A stretch of DNA of 9,631 nucleotides, taken from NCBI GenBank assembly GCA_025363795.1, contig JANYLE010000327.1, forward strand, positions 1 through 9,631. Direction: 5' to 3'. Shown here in pieces: positions 7,305 through 9,631 of this stretch; within the stretch, counting starts at the first letter, position 1, and the number at the start of each line of letters is the position of its first letter. A program made the translations under genes and the position numbers. The notes beneath the pieces are model-generated. The model made no database searches. It saw only the letters and a program-made list of their open reading frames with translations, and was not told the DNA's origin. This DNA is from Mariniphaga sp. GTDB lineage: Bacteria > Bacteroidota > Bacteroidia > Bacteroidales > Prolixibacteraceae.

Positions 7305-8291
7305 TTACTTGTATTCTCCGAAGGTACGCATAAACTGTACCCTCTCGAAATCTGCAAGATTGGTTGAGTTATCCATACTCAATTTCCCTTTGAAGTCTTC
7401 GATTGAATTGTACCCATTTTCATTCATCCATTTCTCAAGGTTCTTTAGCATATCTGTAATTACTGAGAACCCATCCTGGTAAAGGGCTGATACAACCTGA
7501 ACAGTCGTTGAGCCGACCAGCAACATTTTGACTACCGTTTCCCAGTTATGAATGCCTGTTGAAGCAGAGAGGTCGCTATTTACCCGATTGGCCATCATTC
7601 CGATCCAACGAAGGGAGAGTTTATAATCTGTATCGTGGCTTAGTACTTCTGAACCAGTAATTTTCTGCTGATTGATGTCAACATCGGGACTATATAATTT
7701 ATTGAATAATACCAATCCTTTGATTTCCGAAAATGAAAGGTCCCTGATAACTCCGCCCAGATTTGAGAAATAGGGGCTTATTTTCAAGGAAATAGGAATT
7801 TTCACTTTTGATGCGATGCGTGAGACAATATCAAAATACATGCTTTCGTTATCCTGACTTGTCTGCGAGAGATTTGTTGGCAATATGAACATATTCAGTT
7901 CAATCGCATCAGCTCCGGCATCTTCTACTTTTTTTGCAAAGAAGCCCCATTCCTGTGCCGTGACGCAATTAATACTCGCGATAACGGGTATTGTCAGTTC
8001 ACTTTTGGCTTCTTTGATCAGTGAGAGGTAACGCTTCAGGTTATCTTTTTTGATTTGATAATCGTAGTAATCAAGGAATTCCAGGTTGTTGTCCATCGGG
8101 CCGAGCTTGCTGAATTCATGCGCGAATTCCAGATAAATCTCTTCCTCGAATATTGATTTTAAAACAACTGCTCCGGCACCTGCCGCCTCAATGGCTTTCA
8201 GGTTTTCAATCGAATTGGTAAGACCGCAACTTCCGGCTATAATCGGGTTCTTGAGATCAAGGCCAAGGTATTTTACATTAAGATTAGTCAT
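7305..8291 (-). CDS. Dihydroorotate-dehydrogenase-like FMN TIM-barrel protein lacking the usual catalytic residue
   Basis: With start at 8291 the protein has 328 residues, and MTNLNVKYLGLDLKNPIIAG fits the family N-terminus. An in-frame ATG at 8300 is possible; starts further up (to 8366) would overlap the preceding gene. FMN-site motifs are visible: NPIIAGSCGLT (15-25), VLKSIF with K45, IPVIASINC with N108, IELN with N133, ISLK with K170, LFN with N197, and STGI (244-247) with VGSTTVQ (259-265). In class 1 dihydroorotate dehydrogenases the ELN strand continues as LSCPN with the catalytic Cys; here it reads ELNMFILPTN, so neither Cys nor Ser is present at that position. There is no C-terminal ferredoxin-like cysteine set as in PreA. 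It follows the Fe-S flavoprotein gene by 7-16 bases, implying shared transcription and probably shared function. Fold call strong; pyrimidine synthesis unlikely as its main role. Confidence 0.88.
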   Translation of the reverse strand: MTNLNVKYLGLDLKNPIIAGSCGLTNSIENLKAIEAAGAGAVVLKSIFEEEIYLEFAHEFSKLGPMDNNLEFLDYYDYQIKKDNLKRYLSLIKEAKSELTIPVIASINCVTAQEWGFFAKKVEDAGADAIELNMFILPTNLSQTSQDNESMYFDIVSRIASKVKIPISLKISPYFSNLGGVIRDLSFSEIKGLVLFNKLYSPDVDINQQKITGSEVLSHDTDYKLSLRWIGMMANRVNSDLSASTGIHNWETVVKMLLVGSTTVQVVSALYQDGFSVITDMLKNLEKWMNENGYNSIEDFKGKLSMDNSTNLADFERVQFMRTFGEYK

Positions 8292-8307
8292 CTTCAACAT
8301 TATTGAG

Positions 8308-9630
8308 TTAATTAATCGATTTCTTCTGTAAAAAATCATGCATGTTTTCGGCTGCTTTTCTGCCATCGCCCATCGCGAGGATTACAGTTGCACCGCCGCG
8401 TACAATGTCGCCACCGGCAAACATTTCAGAAATAGATGATTGCATCTTCTCTTCATCAACGATGATGGTACCCCATTTCGAGACTTTAAGGTCTGGAAGG
8501 CACGAAGGGACAAGCGGATTAGGTGAAACTCCAACAGCCACAACCACAAGGTCAACGTCGAGTTCGAATTCTGATCCATCAATCGGCATTGGACGGCGGC
8601 GTCCCGAAGCATCGGGTTCACCAAGACCCATTCTGTTTAATTTCATCTTATTTACGCGACCTTTCGCGTCGGCAAAGTATTCCAACGGATTGCAAAGCAT
8701 CATGAATTCAACGCCTTCTTCCTTGGCGTGTTTTACTTCTTCAATACGGGCAGGCATTTCTTCTTCTGAACGACGATAAATAATCATTGCCCGATCTGCA
8801 CCAAGCCGTAATGCAGTCCTGACCGAATCCATAGCAGTATTTCCACCACCAATCACGGCTACATTCTTGCCGTGCAACACAGGCGTGTCTGTATTGCTGG
8901 TTGAGGCACCCATAAGGTTAACCCGCGTGAGATATTCGTTTGAGGAAAGAATCCCATTATAGTTTTCGCCTGGTATTTCCATGAAACGTGGAAGCCCGGC
9001 TCCACTACCGATAAAGAATCCTTTGTAGCCTTCTTCTTTCAGATCATCAAATGAGGCAGTTCGGCCTACAATGAAATTGGTTTCGAATTTAACGCCCATT
9101 TTACGGAGGTTTTCCAATTCAAAATCGACGACTGAGTTGGGGAGGCGAAATTCGGGTATTCCATATTTTAACACGCCACCAATTTCATGCAATGCCTCAA
9201 ATACCGTAACATCATAGCCAAATTTCACCATGTCACCAGCAAACGAAAGTGATGACGGGCCTGAACCAACTGTTGCAACTTTTATTCCGTTAGGTTTGGC
9301 TATTTCCGGAACATTGCTTGTGCCGGAATTGCGTTCAAAATCAGCGGCAAACCGCTCAAGGTGTCCAATTGCGACTGCTTGTTTGCCAAGTTTATCCACG
9401 TAAAAACATCTTGACTCACACTGCTTCTCCTGTGGACAAACACGGCCACAAACTGCTGGCAATGCATTTGTTTCTTTCAGTGTGGCGGCTGCTTTAAGGA
9501 TTTCGCCCTTTTCAATATATTTTACAAATTTAGGGATGTTGATGCTCACCGGACAGCCTTCGATACAGGTAGGATTTGAACAATCCATACATCGTGTTGC
9601 TTCCTGCTGTGCTTGTTCCAACTGAAGCCC
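8308..9630 (-). CDS. GltD/NfnB/PreT-family Fe-S flavoprotein oxidoreductase (N-terminus outside window)
   Basis: The frame is open to the right edge and the TTG at 9621 is internal, so perhaps a few tens of residues are missing. Numbering from that TTG, two [4Fe-4S] cysteine sets are present: C11-x2-C14-x4-C19-x3-C23 and C58-x3-C62-x5-C68-x3-C72. Then come an FAD-binding GSGPSSL (119-125), a second dinucleotide site GGGNTAMD (258-265) for NAD(P)H, YRRSEEEMPAR (282-292), and the C-terminal FAD motif FAGGDIVRGGATVILAMGDG (401-420). This is the shared architecture of glutamate synthase small subunit, the archaeal/anaerobe 'homotetrameric GltA', NfnB/SudA and PreT. Wording such as NALPAVCGRVCPQEKQCE is closest, from memory, to the NfnB/SudA group, which works with an NfnA-type FAD/2Fe-2S partner that could be encoded just beyond the edge. 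The downstream gene encodes a DHOD-like protein, as in the PreT/PreA pairing. Family is firm; the exact reaction is not decided. Confidence 0.92.
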   Translation of the reverse strand, partial: GLQLEQAQQEATRCMDCSNPTCIEGCPVSINIPKFVKYIEKGEILKAAATLKETNALPAVCGRVCPQEKQCESRCFYVDKLGKQAVAIGHLERFAADFERNSGTSNVPEIAKPNGIKVATVGSGPSSLSFAGDMVKFGYDVTVFEALHEIGGVLKYGIPEFRLPNSVVDFELENLRKMGVKFETNFIVGRTASFDDLKEEGYKGFFIGSGAGLPRFMEIPGENYNGILSSNEYLTRVNLMGASTSNTDTPVLHGKNVAVIGGGNTAMDSVRTALRLGADRAMIIYRRSEEEMPARIEEVKHAKEEGVEFMMLCNPLEYFADAKGRVNKMKLNRMGLGEPDASGRRRPMPIDGSEFELDVDLVVVAVGVSPNPLVPSCLPDLKVSKWGTIIVDEEKMQSSISEMFAGGDIVRGGATVILAMGDGRKAAENMHDFLQKKSIN

Positions 9631-9631
9631 C

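Noticed and set aside
8292..8366. N-terminal extension of the DHOD-like protein up to an ATG at 8366
   Set aside because: The extra 25 residues are basic, do not look like the family N-terminus and would overlap the upstream gene by 59 bases; MTNLNVKYLG at 8291 fits the fold start.
8342..8779. 145-codon plus-strand ORF inside the flavoprotein gene
   Set aside because: It is antisense to well-conserved FAD/NAD(P)H motifs, and its Ser/Pro/Arg-rich composition is typical of a shadow frame.
9619..9621. TTG at 9621 (minus strand) as the start of the Fe-S flavoprotein
   Set aside because: The frame continues to the edge (Gly-Leu-Gln upstream) and family members have additional residues before the first cysteine motif, so the gene is cut by the window.

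Overview
The window looks like chromosomal DNA from a member of the Bacteroidota, probably Bacteroidales-like. The evidence is a TonB-dependent outer-membrane receptor of that phylum's style, genes without Shine-Dalgarno sequences, AT-rich leaders with TAnnTTTG-like promoter boxes, a protein with several LysM domains fused to a periplasmic-binding fold, and a GltD/NfnB-like flavoprotein followed by a dihydroorotate-dehydrogenase-like protein. I see no mobile element, CRISPR array, tRNA or rRNA.

Layout. Three genes lie on the plus strand: the C-terminal part of a TonB-dependent receptor (cut by the left edge, ends 1525), ornithine aminotransferase rocD (1782-2993) with its own strong terminator, and an unusual two-module protein (3308-5038) joining a DedA/VTT-type membrane domain to an ATP-grasp ligase-like domain. 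They converge on three minus-strand genes: a secreted protein with four LysM domains and a type I periplasmic-binding domain (5102-7150), a dihydroorotate-dehydrogenase-like protein (7305-8291), and a GltD/NfnB/PreT-type iron-sulfur flavoprotein (8308 to the right edge, N-terminus cut off). The last two are separated by only 7-16 bases, are almost certainly co-transcribed, and end at a long hairpin terminator (7221-7259). All intergenic stretches are under 300 bases.

How the genes work together. The clearest functional unit is the minus-strand pair at the right: an NAD(P)H-oxidising Fe-S flavoprotein followed by an FMN TIM-barrel protein, similar in parts to PreT/PreA dihydropyrimidine dehydrogenase. 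The barrel lacks the usual catalytic Cys/Ser, so its substrate is open. RocD stands alone and links ornithine to glutamate/proline metabolism. The receptor and the LysM-binding protein are cell-envelope proteins. The VTT-ATP-grasp fusion is the most unusual gene: it suggests that an ATP-dependent ligation is physically coupled to a membrane lipid-handling domain. Its transcript leader contains a cUUCGg-capped hairpin. Most other content is ordinary housekeeping and envelope function.
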